Part shown: in pieces, positions 1 through 8,456 of the stretch
Layout: each line of letters opens with the position of its first letter
Numbering within the stretch: position 1 is the stretch's first letter
Assembly: GCF_022568775.1 (NCBI RefSeq)
Contig: NZ_JAKZHW010000002.1
Coordinates: forward strand, 137,501 to 201,500
Direction: 5' to 3'
DNA from: Sphingomonas telluris
GTDB taxonomy: Bacteria > Pseudomonadota > Alphaproteobacteria > Sphingomonadales > Sphingomonadaceae
Length of the DNA: 64,000 nt
The notes under the pieces: generated by a model
Databases searched by the model: none
What the model saw: only the letters and a program-made list of their open reading frames with translations
Told to the model about the DNA's origin: nothing
Made by a program: the position numbers and the translations under genes

Positions 1-1326
1 AGGCGTCGCGAAAGCAAGCTCCGGCAGCGGCGCATCGCCGACGCGATCGCGCAGTTCGGCGAGATCGATACGGGCGTTGGCTTGCAGAGCTCCCCATCCG
101 CCTTCGTTGAACGGATGCAGCACCTTGGTCCGATCGAAGCGGCCGCCCTTGTACCCGCGAGTTTCACCGGTGAAGAAGAAGCCGACTTCCGCATAGGCCG
201 ACCAGAAGCTCGGATTGCCGTCAATGAAGGCGCCGCCGCCGGTACCGTCGTTCGGTCCGAAGGTAGTGTTCGCATCGAGCCCCTTGATCCAGGTCTTCTG
301 ATACTCGCCGGCAAAGTGGAAGCCCTTGTGGATGGCCGCCAGCTCGATACCCGCAACCGTGTCGCTCTTCGCGGCAATCGCGCCCGTGTCGATGAAGCGC
401 TGGTCGGTAACCTGCGTCGTTGGCCGTGCACGCAGACGCTCGTTCTGAGCATCTCTGTTGTTCACGCGATAGTGAAAGCTGCCGCCGACATGGAGACGGG
501 TGCTGCCCAGCATCGGGGTGTAAGCGCCGCGCAACGCGAACTCATAACCAGTGCGGCTGAAGTTCGTGCCCTCGTTGATCTCGCGGTTAAAGATGCCGCC
601 CTGGATGATGTAGCTGTCCGTCTTCTTGTCGGAGAAGGTCAGGCCGACACCCAGGCGACGGTTCATGCTGAACGCATCCGTGAACGAAGCGCGCTCCATG
701 AATGACGTGAACTTGGAGCTGGTCATCGTCTCGAGGCTCGAGAAGGGATAGATGTTGCCGATCTGGATCGTCAGCGGCACCTTCTTGAAGTCGTAGGCGA
801 TGAAGATGTCTTCATAGTCGACGGTGCCCTGAGCGAAGTTGAACTCCGCGCTGTAGCGGAAGCCGCCCGGAAGCGTTCCGTCCGCACCCAGCAGCAGGCG
901 CCGGGCACGGCTGTTCCAGCCGAGGTTGTTGTAGTTGAGACCGCCGACAGTTCCGTTCAGCTCGTCGCCATTCGGGAAACTGACATATCCGGCGTCGAAC
1001 TGCGCTGCGCCCTTCGGCTTGAAGCTGAAGCCCGCATCCTTGTCGGCATACTCCGGCGCCCCCTTCCACGACGGAACGACCTTAGCTTGCTGAGCCTTCA
1101 CGTTCTCGAGCGCATCCTGAAGTGCCTCTACCTGGGCCTGAAGCAGCTCGATCTTCGCCTGAAGGTCATCGACCTGCGTCGCGCCCTGGATGGTCGCATC
1201 GGCAGTGGCGTCGGACTGGTCCGGCTGGGCGGTAGGCGCTGGGTCCTGCGCAGCGGCATGAGCAGGCGCAGAAATGATTACGGCGCTGCCAGCAAGGAGC
1301 GCTGCGATGGCGAACTTACGAGTCAT
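1..1326 (-). CDS. OprP/OprO-type phosphate-selective porin (3' end outside window)
   Basis: Outer-membrane beta-barrel channel of the phosphate/polyphosphate-selective porin family; 442 codons are visible and the C-terminus lies beyond position 1. The first 24 residues are a signal peptide ending AHA. Residues about 35-60 form a heptad-patterned coiled coil typical of the N-terminus of these porins, and the barrel begins near residue 75 (FSFKPKGAAQFDAGY). The ATG at 1326 follows a GAAAGG ribosome binding site. It starts 99 nt downstream of the second pstS gene and probably shares its Pho-box promoter, which fits delivery of phosphate across the outer membrane to a periplasmic binding protein. 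The missing 3' end rules out checking the terminal aromatic residue. Confidence 0.88.
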   Translation of the reverse strand, partial: MTRKFAIAALLAGSAVIISAPAHAAAQDPAPTAQPDQSDATADATIQGATQVDDLQAKIELLQAQVEALQDALENVKAQQAKVVPSWKGAPEYADKDAGFSFKPKGAAQFDAGYVSFPNGDELNGTVGGLNYNNLGWNSRARRLLLGADGTLPGGFRYSAEFNFAQGTVDYEDIFIAYDFKKVPLTIQIGNIYPFSSLETMTSSKFTSFMERASFTDAFSMNRRLGVGLTFSDKKTDSYIIQGGIFNREINEGTNFSRTGYEFALRGAYTPMLGSTRLHVGGSFHYRVNNRDAQNERLRARPTTQVTDQRFIDTGAIAAKSDTVAGIELAAIHKGFHFAGEYQKTWIKGLDANTTFGPNDGTGGGAFIDGNPSFWSAYAEVGFFFTGETRGYKGGRFDRTKVLHPFNEGGWGALQANARIDLAELRDRVGDAPLPELAFATP

Positions 1327-1344
1327 TACTTTCAACCTTTCCCC

Positions 1345-1388
1345 GCTCCCTTCTCGGGAGCCTCCGCGCCAGCCCCGCGGAGCTGGCG
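1345..1388. repeat. Nested inverted repeats between pstS2 and the porin gene
   Basis: Three inverted repeats are packed here: GCTCCC/GGGAGC (1345-1350 and 1356-1361), CTCCGCG/CGCGGAG (1362-1368 and 1376-1382) and CGCCAGC/GCTGGCG (1367-1373 and 1382-1388). The last two cannot form together. No T-run follows them, so a partial attenuator or mRNA-stabilising structure within a pstS2-porin transcript is more likely than a full terminator. Confidence 0.5.
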
Positions 1389-1425
1389 ATGAAACGAACG
1401 CATTCTTTCCGGTTTGTCGACGTGA

Positions 1426-2463
1426 TTATTTCAGGCTTGCGAAGTTGAGCGGAGCCAGGCTGCGCGAAGCCTGCTGGCTCTGGGCACGCACGCCATTAGG
1501 GGCTGCAATCATGCCCGCCTGGCGAAGATAGCCATTGGGCCCGAAAGCGCTCTCCTTCGTGAACTCCGCCACGAAGGCGCGGACCGCGGGGATCGCTCCA
1601 ACGTGCGCATTCTTCACGTAAACGTAAAGCGGACGAGCGCCCGGATACTTGAACGAACTGATCGTGTCGTAGCTCGGTGACACGCCGTTGATCGACAGGC
1701 CCCTCAGAAGGTTCGTATTCTCTTCGAGATACGAGTAGCCGAAGATGCCTACGGTACCGGGATTCGCTTCCAGCTTCTGAACAATCAGATTGTCGTTCTC
1801 ACCGGCTTCGATGAAGGCGCCGTCCTCGCGCATGCCGGTGCAGATCGCCTTGTACTTGTTCTCGTCGGCTTTCTTCACGGCCGCCATACCGGAGTTCGTG
1901 TCGCAGCCGGCGGTCATGATCAGCTCACCGAGTGCGTCGCGCGTTCCGGACGTCGGCGGCGGACCGTAGACGCGGATCGGGACGGCAGGCAGCTTGCCGT
2001 TCACATCCTTCCAGGTCTTCGCCTTGTTGGGCTTGCCGAACGGCGTCTTCGCGAGCGCGAGGTAGATGTCGCGCGTCGTCAGGCCGTTGAGCGGCGTCTT
2101 CTTCGAGGTCGCGAGCGAGATGCCGTCAATGCCAACCTGGATTTCCGTGACCTTGGTCACGCCGTTGGCGGCACAGAGCTTGGCTTCCGAGGCCTTCATG
2201 CGGCGTGACGCGTTCTCGATGTCCGGGAAGCGCTCGCCGACGCCGGCGCAGAACAGCTTCATGCCGGCGCCAGTGCCGGTGGATTCGATGATCGGAGTGC
2301 CAAGACGCGGATTGGCGCGAGCGACTCGCTCCGCAACGATCTTGGCGAAAGGATAGACGGTCGACGAACCGACTGCGCGCATCTGGGTGCGGGCCTCTGC
2401 CTGGGTCGAAACTGCGGTTGCGGCGAGTGCGACTCCGGCCAGAGCCAAAAGCTTGGAAGACAT
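1426..2463 (-). CDS. pstS: Periplasmic phosphate-binding protein, second PstS
   Basis: High-affinity phosphate-binding protein of the PstS family, 345 aa. Residues 1-24 are a Sec signal peptide (cleavage after AEA) with no lipobox cysteine, so the mature protein should be free in the periplasm. The family motif VGSSTVYPF follows directly, and ESTGTGAGMKLFC and PPTSGTRDALGEL supply typical phosphate-contacting Ser/Thr/Arg residues. It is a paralogue of the lipoprotein PstS at 7296-8348 and close to it in length and motif order. A Pho-box promoter lies at 2515-2570 and the OprP-type porin follows, so the pair looks like a separate phosphate-starvation transcription unit. Whether it feeds PstCAB or only buffers phosphate cannot be told from sequence. 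Confidence 0.9.
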   Translation of the reverse strand: MSSKLLALAGVALAATAVSTQAEARTQMRAVGSSTVYPFAKIVAERVARANPRLGTPIIESTGTGAGMKLFCAGVGERFPDIENASRRMKASEAKLCAANGVTKVTEIQVGIDGISLATSKKTPLNGLTTRDIYLALAKTPFGKPNKAKTWKDVNGKLPAVPIRVYGPPPTSGTRDALGELIMTAGCDTNSGMAAVKKADENKYKAICTGMREDGAFIEAGENDNLIVQKLEANPGTVGIFGYSYLEENTNLLRGLSINGVSPSYDTISSFKYPGARPLYVYVKNAHVGAIPAVRAFVAEFTKESAFGPNGYLRQAGMIAAPNGVRAQSQQASRSLAPLNFASLK

Positions 2464-2514
2464 GGAAGGTATTCCCCTGAGAATCAGCCGGGGCTTTGAA
2501 CCCCTGACGAGCCC

Positions 2515-2570
2515 TCTCTAGGAGCGGGGAACGACTCTAAAGTGACCGGTTTGTTACAGTCACGTGACGA
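2515..2570 (-). promoter_or_regulatory. Pho box and candidate -10 for pstS2-porin
   Basis: On the minus strand four 7-nt half-sites occur at an exact 11-bp period: TCGTCAC (2564-2570), CTGTAAC (2553-2559), CGGTCAC (2542-2548) and GAGTCGT (2531-2537). This matches the PhoB tandem-repeat layout (7-nt unit plus 4-nt spacer) with consensus CTGTCAT/C. A candidate -10, TAGAGA (2515-2520), lies 10 nt beyond the last unit. PhoB replaces -35 recognition at such promoters. The site is between phoB and pstS2 and 52 nt or more before the pstS2 start. Confidence 0.75.
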
Positions 2571-2586
2571 TGATCGCGGGTGACTC

Positions 2587-3279
2587 TCAGAGTTCTGCGT
2601 CGAGCGAATAGCCGGCCGAACGGACGGTCCGGATGATGTCCTTGCGGCCCCCGTCGTTGAGCGCTTTGCGAAGCCGGCGGACGTGCACGTCGACCGTGCG
2701 AAGATCGATGTCGGGATCGTGCGACCAAACCGCATCGAGCAGCCGCTCCCGCGAGAAGACGCGGCCCGGGTTTTCCAGAAAATGCCTGAGGAGGCGAAAC
2801 TCCGTCGGCCCAAGCGAAATCGGTTTTCCGCTGCGCCGCACGCGATGCGCTCCGACGTCCATCTCGACGTCGTCATAAGCCAGTTGCTCGGCGGCCAGCG
2901 CTGGGCGGATGCGGCGGAGGACTGCGCCGACGCGCGCCACGAGCTCGCGCGGACTGAACGGCTTTGTCACATAATCGTCCGCGCCCGTTTCCAGGCCGCG
3001 GATGCGATCGCTCTCTTCGCCGCGTGCAGTGAGCATGATGATCGGGATGTTGGCGGTTTCGGACCGCCGGCGAAGGCGTCGGCAGACTTCGAGGCCGAGG
3101 ATGCCTTCGATCATCCAGTCGAGAATAATGACGTCCGGAACCTCTTCGCTGGCCAGCAGCAGAGCTTCTTCGCCGTCGCCGGTGCGGCGGACTTCATAGT
3201 CCTCGCGCTCGAAATGCCAGATCAGCAGCTCCGCCAGTGCCCGATCGTCTTCGACGAGGAGGAGCGTCTTTCGCGTCAT
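2587..3279 (-). CDS. phoB: Phosphate regulon response regulator PhoB
   Basis: OmpR/PhoB-family transcription factor, 230 aa. The receiver domain (about 1-125) has the acidic pair at E10-D11-D12, phosphoacceptor D54 (IILDWM) and K106 (YVTKPFSP). The C-terminal winged-helix domain (about 130-228) includes LGPTEFRLLRHFLENPGRVFSRERLL and the recognition segment DLRTVDVHVRRLRKAL. The ATG overlaps the phoU stop as ATGA, so it is translationally coupled to phoU at the end of the pst operon. Its binding sites are seen at 2531-2570, 8400-8439 and 10187-10204. Its kinase PhoR is encoded 7 kb upstream at 10196-11227. Confidence 0.95.
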   Translation of the reverse strand: MTRKTLLLVEDDRALAELLIWHFEREDYEVRRTGDGEEALLLASEEVPDVIILDWMIEGILGLEVCRRLRRRSETANIPIIMLTARGEESDRIRGLETGADDYVTKPFSPRELVARVGAVLRRIRPALAAEQLAYDDVEMDVGAHRVRRSGKPISLGPTEFRLLRHFLENPGRVFSRERLLDAVWSHDPDIDLRTVDVHVRRLRKALNDGGRKDIIRTVRSAGYSLDAEL

Positions 3280-3977
3280 ACCGCCTTTTTCCGTCGATCC
3301 CTGGACGCCGGCTCAGCCATATAATCGCCGGTCGCAGCGTAATAGACCATCTCCGCGATGTTCGTCGCGTGATCGCCTACGCGCTCCAGGTTCTTGGCCA
3401 CGAACAGCAGGTGAGCCGACTGTCCGATGTTGTGCGGGTTCTCCATCATGTGCGTCAGCAGTGCCCGGAAAATGGACTCGTAGAAATCGTCCACGGCGGC
3501 GTCGCGCTCGCACACGCGAACCGCGGCTTCGGCGTCGCGATCGACGAAAGCGCGAAGGACGTCCGTGACCATCTCGGTCGCGATGCGCGCCATCTCGGGG
3601 AGCAGCGACACGGACTCGACTTCGCTGCCCGAGCTGAGCAGCGGCACGCGCTTGGCGATGTTCTTCGCATAGTCGCCGATACGCTCGACGACGCCGGAGA
3701 TCTTGAGCGCTGCGACCGCGTCGCGCAGATCGCCCGCCATCGGCGCACGCAGTGCGATGAGCTGGACCACGCGGCGATCGGTTTCGACCTCGAGCGCGTC
3801 GATTTCCTTGTCGCGCGTGACGACGCGGAGCGCCCCTTCGATGTCACGCTCCGCCAGGCAGCGCATGGCTTCCCTAATGGCCTCTTGTGCGAGGTCGCCC
3901 ATCTCGCTGATGAGCGCGCGCAGGCGCTCCATGTCCTCGTCGAAGGCCTTGAGCGTATGGCCGGTCTGCTGCTGCAT
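3276..3977 (-). CDS. phoU: Phosphate signalling adaptor PhoU
   Basis: Cytoplasmic all-helical regulator, 233 aa, that connects the PstSCAB transporter to PhoR and restrains the regulon when phosphate is plentiful. Two tandem PhoU repeats are visible, each with the metal-binding E/DxxxD pattern, for example ALEVETDRRVVQLIALRAP and ERVGDHATNIAEMVYY near the C-terminus. The ATG at 3977 is preceded by AGGAAAG. It sits 14 nt after pstB and overlaps phoB by 4 nt, the classical pst-phoU arrangement with phoB appended. The last residues are basic (RDRRKKAV). Confidence 0.95.
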   Translation of the reverse strand: MQQQTGHTLKAFDEDMERLRALISEMGDLAQEAIREAMRCLAERDIEGALRVVTRDKEIDALEVETDRRVVQLIALRAPMAGDLRDAVAALKISGVVERIGDYAKNIAKRVPLLSSGSEVESVSLLPEMARIATEMVTDVLRAFVDRDAEAAVRVCERDAAVDDFYESIFRALLTHMMENPHNIGQSAHLLFVAKNLERVGDHATNIAEMVYYAATGDYMAEPASRDRRKKAV

Positions 3978-3991
3978 CTTTCCTGCTCCGA

Positions 3992-4993
3992 TCAGCCGTA
4001 GCGGCCCGTAATGTAATCCTGGGTGCGCTGCTCACGAGGGTTCGTGAACATCTCGCTCGTCTTCCCGTATTCGACGAGCTCGCCGAGGTGAAAGAAGGCG
4101 GTACGCTGCGAAACGCGTGCGGCCTGCTGCATGTTGTGCGTGACGATGACGATCGCGTAGCGGCCGCGCAGTTCGTGGATCAGCTCCTCGATGCGCGCAG
4201 TCGCGATTGGATCGAGCGCCGAGCAAGGCTCGTCCATCAGGATCACTTCCGGATCCACCGCGATGGCGCGAGCGATGCAAAGGCGCTGCTGCTGACCGCC
4301 CGACAATGCCGTGCCGCTTTCGTTGAGTCGATCCTTGACCTCGTCCCACAGGCCCGCGCGCTTCAACGACTTCTCAACGGTTTCGTCGAGCTGCGCGCGC
4401 GATGATGTGAGCCCGTGGATGCGCGGCCCATAGGCCACGTTCTCGTAGATCGACTTCGGGAACGGGTTCGGCTTCTGGAACACCATGCCGACCCGAGCAC
4501 GCAGCTGAACCACGTCCATCGACGACGAAGTAATGTCGTTGCCGTCGAGCTCGATGAGCCCTTCGACGCGCGCTGATGGGATGGTGTCGTTCATCCGGTT
4601 GAGACAGCGCAAGAAGGTCGATTTGCCGCAGCCCGACGGCCCGATGAATGCCGTTACCCGGTCTTCGTGAACGTCGATGGAGACGCCTTTCAGCGCCTGC
4701 TTCTCACCGTAATACACGCTGACGTCACGAGCGATCATCTTGGGCTCGCGGCTCGGCCCGACCTCGGTCTCCTCCGTGGCATCCTTGCCGAGGGATACGT
4801 TGAGACCGCTGCCCGACCGACGCGCTTCCAGCGGCGGACCGCTCCCGACCGGATCGTCGAGGATCGACGGTTCGCCGTCGAGCGGCTTTTCCGTCGTCGA
4901 CGGCCCCTCGCGATACGCGTCCGCAGCGGCTGCCGCCGATGGCGTGGGCACCGGTGTGGTGGGGGTAATGGGCTGTTTTTCTTTCATGAGCAT
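3992..4993 (-). CDS. pstB: Phosphate ABC transporter ATPase PstB with N-terminal extension
   Basis: ATPase subunit of the PstSCAB importer, 333 aa. Walker A is GPSGCGKST (residues 118-126), followed by the PstB signature [11 protein letters not shown]-loop [21 protein letters not shown] signature LSGGQQQRL and Walker [14 protein letters not shown]. The core begins near residue 86, so roughly 80 residues precede it; they are rich in Pro, Ala, Thr, Ser and acidic residues and look disordered. Most PstB proteins are about 250-270 aa. An internal ATG at 4738 would remove the extension but lacks a ribosome binding site and would leave a 260-nt gap after pstA, so I keep the long form. M3 at 4987 is an equally possible start. 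Confidence 0.92.
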   Translation of the reverse strand: MLMKEKQPITPTTPVPTPSAAAAADAYREGPSTTEKPLDGEPSILDDPVGSGPPLEARRSGSGLNVSLGKDATEETEVGPSREPKMIARDVSVYYGEKQALKGVSIDVHEDRVTAFIGPSGCGKSTFLRCLNRMNDTIPSARVEGLIELDGNDITSSSMDVVQLRARVGMVFQKPNPFPKSIYENVAYGPRIHGLTSSRAQLDETVEKSLKRAGLWDEVKDRLNESGTALSGGQQQRLCIARAIAVDPEVILMDEPCSALDPIATARIEELIHELRGRYAIVIVTHNMQQAARVSQRTAFFHLGELVEYGKTSEMFTNPREQRTQDYITGRYG

Positions 4994-4998
4994 GGTGC

Positions 4999-5907
4999 CT
5001 ACCAGCGTTGCTCGAAGCGATTGCGGAGATAGATGGCGAGTGCGTTCATCATCAGCATGAACACAAGCAGCACGATGATCGCTGCGCTCGTCTTCTCAAT
5101 GAAAGCGCGATCGACTTCGTCGGACCAAAGGAAGATTTGAACCGGCAGCACGGTCGCCGGATCGGTGATGCCCGAAGGCGGAACGGCGATGAACGCGCGC
5201 ATGCCGATCATCAGCAGCGGCGCCGTTTCACCCAGGGCGCGGGCCATGCCGATGATGGTCCCCGTGAGGATTCCCGGGAGCGCCAGCGGCAGAACGTGGT
5301 GGAACACGACCTGCATCTTCGACGCTCCGACGCCCAGCGCTGCCTCTCGGATCGACGGCGGAACGGAGGTGATTGCGTTACGGCCGGCGATGACGATGAC
5401 CGGCATGGTCATCAACGCCAGTGTCAGGCCGCCGACCAGCGGAGCCGATCTCGGCAGGTCCATCACATTGAGGAACACCGCAAGGCCGAGAAGGCCGAAG
5501 ATGATCGAGGGAACGGCCGCGAGATTGTTGATCGACACTTCGATGATATCGGTGAAGCGATTCCGCGGAGCGAACTCCTCGAGATAGATCGCCGATAGGA
5601 CGCCGACCGGAAAGGCGAGTGCCATCGTCACAAGAATGGTGAGGAAGCTGCCCTTCAGGGCCCCCCAAACGCCCGCCGTCGCGGGGTCGGTCGAGTCAGA
5701 CGCGCGAAGGAATTCAAGGTTGAGCCCGCCGATGCCCTTCGTGATCATCGTCCCGAGGAGGAAGACGAGGAAGGCCAGCGACAAGGCGACGGAGGCGAAG
5801 CCGAGCAGTTTGAACAAGCGCTCCGACCGGTAGCGGCTGCGCAGGCGTGCCTGCATCGCCTGGTCAGTCCAGCGCGTCGCGGCGAAATCAGCGGCAGCGC
5901 TATTCAT
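4999..5907 (-). CDS. pstA: Phosphate ABC transporter permease PstA
   Basis: Inner-membrane permease, 302 aa, with the six-helix MetI-like fold. The first membrane segment is near residues 35-58 ([19 protein letters not shown]) and the cytoplasmic coupling loop is [19 protein letters not shown] (EAA motif) near residue 195. It has about 40 polar residues before the first helix. The ATG lies inside the end of pstC (8-nt overlap, ATGAATAG), and pstB starts 5 nt after the stop. Together with PstC it forms the phosphate channel. Confidence 0.94.
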   Translation of the reverse strand: MNSAAADFAATRWTDQAMQARLRSRYRSERLFKLLGFASVALSLAFLVFLLGTMITKGIGGLNLEFLRASDSTDPATAGVWGALKGSFLTILVTMALAFPVGVLSAIYLEEFAPRNRFTDIIEVSINNLAAVPSIIFGLLGLAVFLNVMDLPRSAPLVGGLTLALMTMPVIVIAGRNAITSVPPSIREAALGVGASKMQVVFHHVLPLALPGILTGTIIGMARALGETAPLLMIGMRAFIAVPPSGITDPATVLPVQIFLWSDEVDRAFIEKTSAAIIVLLVFMLMMNALAIYLRNRFEQRW

Positions 5908-7282
5908 AAGCCTCTCGGTATCTGCGGACCACTGTCAGGGCGACCAGGTTGAGCGCCAGCGTAATCAGGAATAGCACCAGCCCCAGCGCGAAGGCGGCGA
6001 GGGTCTTGGCGCTGTCGAATTCCTGGTCGCCGGTCAGAAGCTGGACGATCTGCACCGTCACGGTGGTGACGCTGGCGAATGGGTTCGCCGTGAAGTTCGC
6101 GGCAAGGCCGGCGGCCATGACGACGATCATCGTTTCGCCGATCGCGCGGCTGACGGCGAGTAGAATGCCGCCGACGACGCCGGGCAGAGCGGCCGGCAAC
6201 AAGACTTTGCGGATGGTCTCAGACCGCGTCGCGCCGAGCGCCAGGCTGCCGTCGCGCATAGCGCCAGGAACGGCGGCGATCGAATCGTCGGCCATCGAGC
6301 TGACGAACGGAATGATCATCACGCCCATAACAAGACCTGCCGCCAGGGCGCTTTCACTGCTCGCCGATTCGACGCCGAGGGCAACGCCGAGATCGCGGAT
6401 GGCGGGAGCCAGCGTCAGGGCGGCGAAGTAGCCGTAAACGACGGTCGGGACGCCCGCGAGGATCTCGAGCAGCGGCTTGACCACGGAACGCACGCGCGGG
6501 GCGGCATATTGCGTGAGGTAGATCGCGCTCATCAGGCCGAGCGGGATGGCGACGATCATCGCGATGATGGCGCCGATGAAGATGGTGCCCCAGAACAACG
6601 GGATCGAACCGAAGGCTCCCGACGAACCCGCCTGGTCGGCGCGGATCGCCATCTGCGGGCTCCACGACAGTCCGAACAGGAAGTCGGTCAGCGGGACCAG
6701 CTTGAAGAAGCGCAGGGATTCGAACAGCAGCGATAAGACGATGCCCAGCGTCGTGAAGATTGCGATCAGGGACGCGAGCAGCAGGATGGCGCTCATCCAC
6801 TTCTCGACCGCTGTTCGTGCGCGGAATTGGCGGTCGCGCTTGCGCATGAAGAGAATGCCCGCACTTCCAAGCGCGATCAGGATGGCGGCGATTCCGCCAA
6901 TGCCGCCATAGCGGGATTCGGCTTCGGCAATGCGCGGCGCGATCGTCGTCGATTCGGGATTGAAGCCCGCGACGATTTCCTTGTGCGCGATCTGGCGCGC
7001 CTCATCGAGGATGGCCGTGCGCTGCATCTCGAAATCCGGGAGCGCCTTGCCTTCAGGGCTGGACAGCACCGCCTGATTGACGAGCCGCGTCCGCATCGGC
7101 GTCCAGACCGCGAGCACGATCAGTGCAGGCGCTAGCACCCAAAGAACTGTGTAGACGCCGTGATAGATCGGCAGCGAATGAAGGCGCCCGTCCTGACGGA
7201 GCCGCAAGGCGCGCACGTAAGCGATCCCGCCGGCCGCCGCAGCGACCAGCAGGACCACCAGGAATGCCAGACCGAGGGTCAC
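5900..7282 (-). CDS. pstC: Phosphate ABC transporter permease PstC, long form
   Basis: Inner-membrane permease, 460 aa, partner of PstA. It starts with GTG at 7282. The N-terminal 170 residues hold extra hydrophobic helices (about 4-22, 48-64 and 130-148) and a periplasmic stretch rich in charged residues. The conserved permease part begins near residue 165, and the EAA-like loop VPGAMRDGSLALGATRSETIRKV is near residue 345. E. coli PstC is about 320 aa; the elongated form with extra N-terminal segments is common in alphaproteobacteria. It is 13 nt downstream of pstS and overlaps pstA by 8 nt. Confidence 0.93.
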   Translation of the reverse strand: MTLGLAFLVVLLVAAAAGGIAYVRALRLRQDGRLHSLPIYHGVYTVLWVLAPALIVLAVWTPMRTRLVNQAVLSSPEGKALPDFEMQRTAILDEARQIAHKEIVAGFNPESTTIAPRIAEAESRYGGIGGIAAILIALGSAGILFMRKRDRQFRARTAVEKWMSAILLLASLIAIFTTLGIVLSLLFESLRFFKLVPLTDFLFGLSWSPQMAIRADQAGSSGAFGSIPLFWGTIFIGAIIAMIVAIPLGLMSAIYLTQYAAPRVRSVVKPLLEILAGVPTVVYGYFAALTLAPAIRDLGVALGVESASSESALAAGLVMGVMIIPFVSSMADDSIAAVPGAMRDGSLALGATRSETIRKVLLPAALPGVVGGILLAVSRAIGETMIVVMAAGLAANFTANPFASVTTVTVQIVQLLTGDQEFDSAKTLAAFALGLVLFLITLALNLVALTVVRRYREAYE

Positions 7283-7295
7283 GGCATCCGCCTCC

Positions 7296-8348
7296 TTACT
7301 TTAGGGTCGCCGGATCGAGCGGCTTCAGCTCCGTCGCCTGCTTGGCGGCGGCTTCGGCGTCCGCGCCTGCGAACGGCACCAGGCCGCGCTTTTCGAGCGG
7401 ACCGCCCGTTCCCCACTGCTTCGAGTAAGCAGCAACGAAGTCCTTGATCGCCGGCTTAGCGGGGAGATGCTCGCCCTTGATGTAGATGTAGAGCTTGCGC
7501 GCGCCGGGATAGGACAGATCGGCGATCGTCGCTTCGGTCGGCGAAACGCCCGCGATCTGGACCGGCTTCACCTTGTCGGCATTCTCTTCGAGATAGCTGA
7601 ATCCGAGGACACCCAGCGTGCCCGGCTCAGAGCTAACCTTCTGCACGAGCAGGTTGTCGTTCTCGCCGGCTTCGACATAGGCGCCGTCCTCGCGGACCTT
7701 CGTGCAGATGTCCTTGTGCTTCTTGTCGTCGGACTTCTTCAGCGCTTCCATCGCCGGATCGCTGTTGCAGCCCTTCTCAAGGTAGAGATCGGCGAGGCTG
7801 TCGCGCGTGCCCGACGTCGGCGGCGGGCCGAGGACACGGATCTTGATCGCCGGGAGCGCCGGATTCACGTCCTTCCAGGTCTGGGCCGTGTTCGGGCCCT
7901 TGCCGAAGGGATTGGCGGCGAGCGCCTTGTAGATGTCCGCCTGCGTCAGATTGGCGAGCTGGCTGTCCTTGCCCTCAATGATCGTCAGGCCATCGATGCC
8001 GATCGGCACTTCGATGATCGTCTTGGCGCCATTGGCGACGCAGCTGTCATATTCGGACTTCTTGATCGCCCGCGAAGCGTCCTCGATGTCGGGGAAGTTC
8101 GCGCCGACACCGCCGCAGAACAGCTTCATGCCCGCGCCCGTGCCGGTCGATTCGACCACGACGCTGACGTTGGGATTGTCCTTCTGGAACTGCTCGGCGA
8201 CCGCAGTGGTGAACGGATAGACGGTCGACGAGCCGACCACCTTGATCTGCTGCTTCGCGCCGGCTCCGCCTTCTCCGGCATTACCGCCGTTGCTTCCGCA
8301 TGCGGCGAGCGCCACCACGAGCGGCAGCGCAATTGCGATCTTCTTCAC
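7296..8348 (-). CDS. pstS: Phosphate-binding lipoprotein PstS
   Basis: High-affinity phosphate-binding protein, 350 aa, first gene of pstS-pstC-pstA-pstB-phoU-phoB. I start it at GTG 8348 (MKKIAIALPLVVALAAC): GGGAG is 6 nt upstream and the result is a clean lipoprotein signal with lipobox LAAC, so it should be membrane-anchored. A TTG at 8354 is in frame but sits directly on the GGGAG. The mature part starts with IKVVGSSTVYPF and has ESTGTGAGMKLFC and PPTSGTRDSLADL like the paralogue at 1426-2463. A Pho box lies at 8400-8439. Confidence 0.94.
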   Translation of the reverse strand: MKKIAIALPLVVALAACGSNGGNAGEGGAGAKQQIKVVGSSTVYPFTTAVAEQFQKDNPNVSVVVESTGTGAGMKLFCGGVGANFPDIEDASRAIKKSEYDSCVANGAKTIIEVPIGIDGLTIIEGKDSQLANLTQADIYKALAANPFGKGPNTAQTWKDVNPALPAIKIRVLGPPPTSGTRDSLADLYLEKGCNSDPAMEALKKSDDKKHKDICTKVREDGAYVEAGENDNLLVQKVSSEPGTLGVLGFSYLEENADKVKPVQIAGVSPTEATIADLSYPGARKLYIYIKGEHLPAKPAIKDFVAAYSKQWGTGGPLEKRGLVPFAGADAEAAAKQATELKPLDPATLK

Positions 8349-8382
8349 AGGCAACTCCCGTTTGGGGCTGATTTCGAAGTCG

Positions 8383-8439
8383 GCCCTAGCGGGAGTTCAG
8401 CGACCGGTTCGTGACAGACTCATTGCACTTTTGTGACAA
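8383..8439 (-). promoter_or_regulatory. Pho box and candidate -10 for the pst operon
   Basis: On the minus strand the half-sites TTGTCAC (8433-8439), GTGCAAT (8422-8428), CTGTCAC (8411-8417) and CGGTCGC (8400-8406) repeat every 11 bp, giving two tandem PhoB dimers. A possible -10, TAGGGC (8383-8388), lies 11 nt beyond the last unit, close to the spacing seen for pstS2. The block is between the pit stop and the pstS start. Confidence 0.75.
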
Positions 8440-8456
8440 CGGCCTCGCCCGGGCGC

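Noticed and set aside
5008..5598. Long reading frames opposite pstA and other pst genes
   Set aside because: They are mirror frames of GC-rich coding DNA, with Arg/His/Asp-rich products and no family motifs; the minus-strand genes are clearly real.
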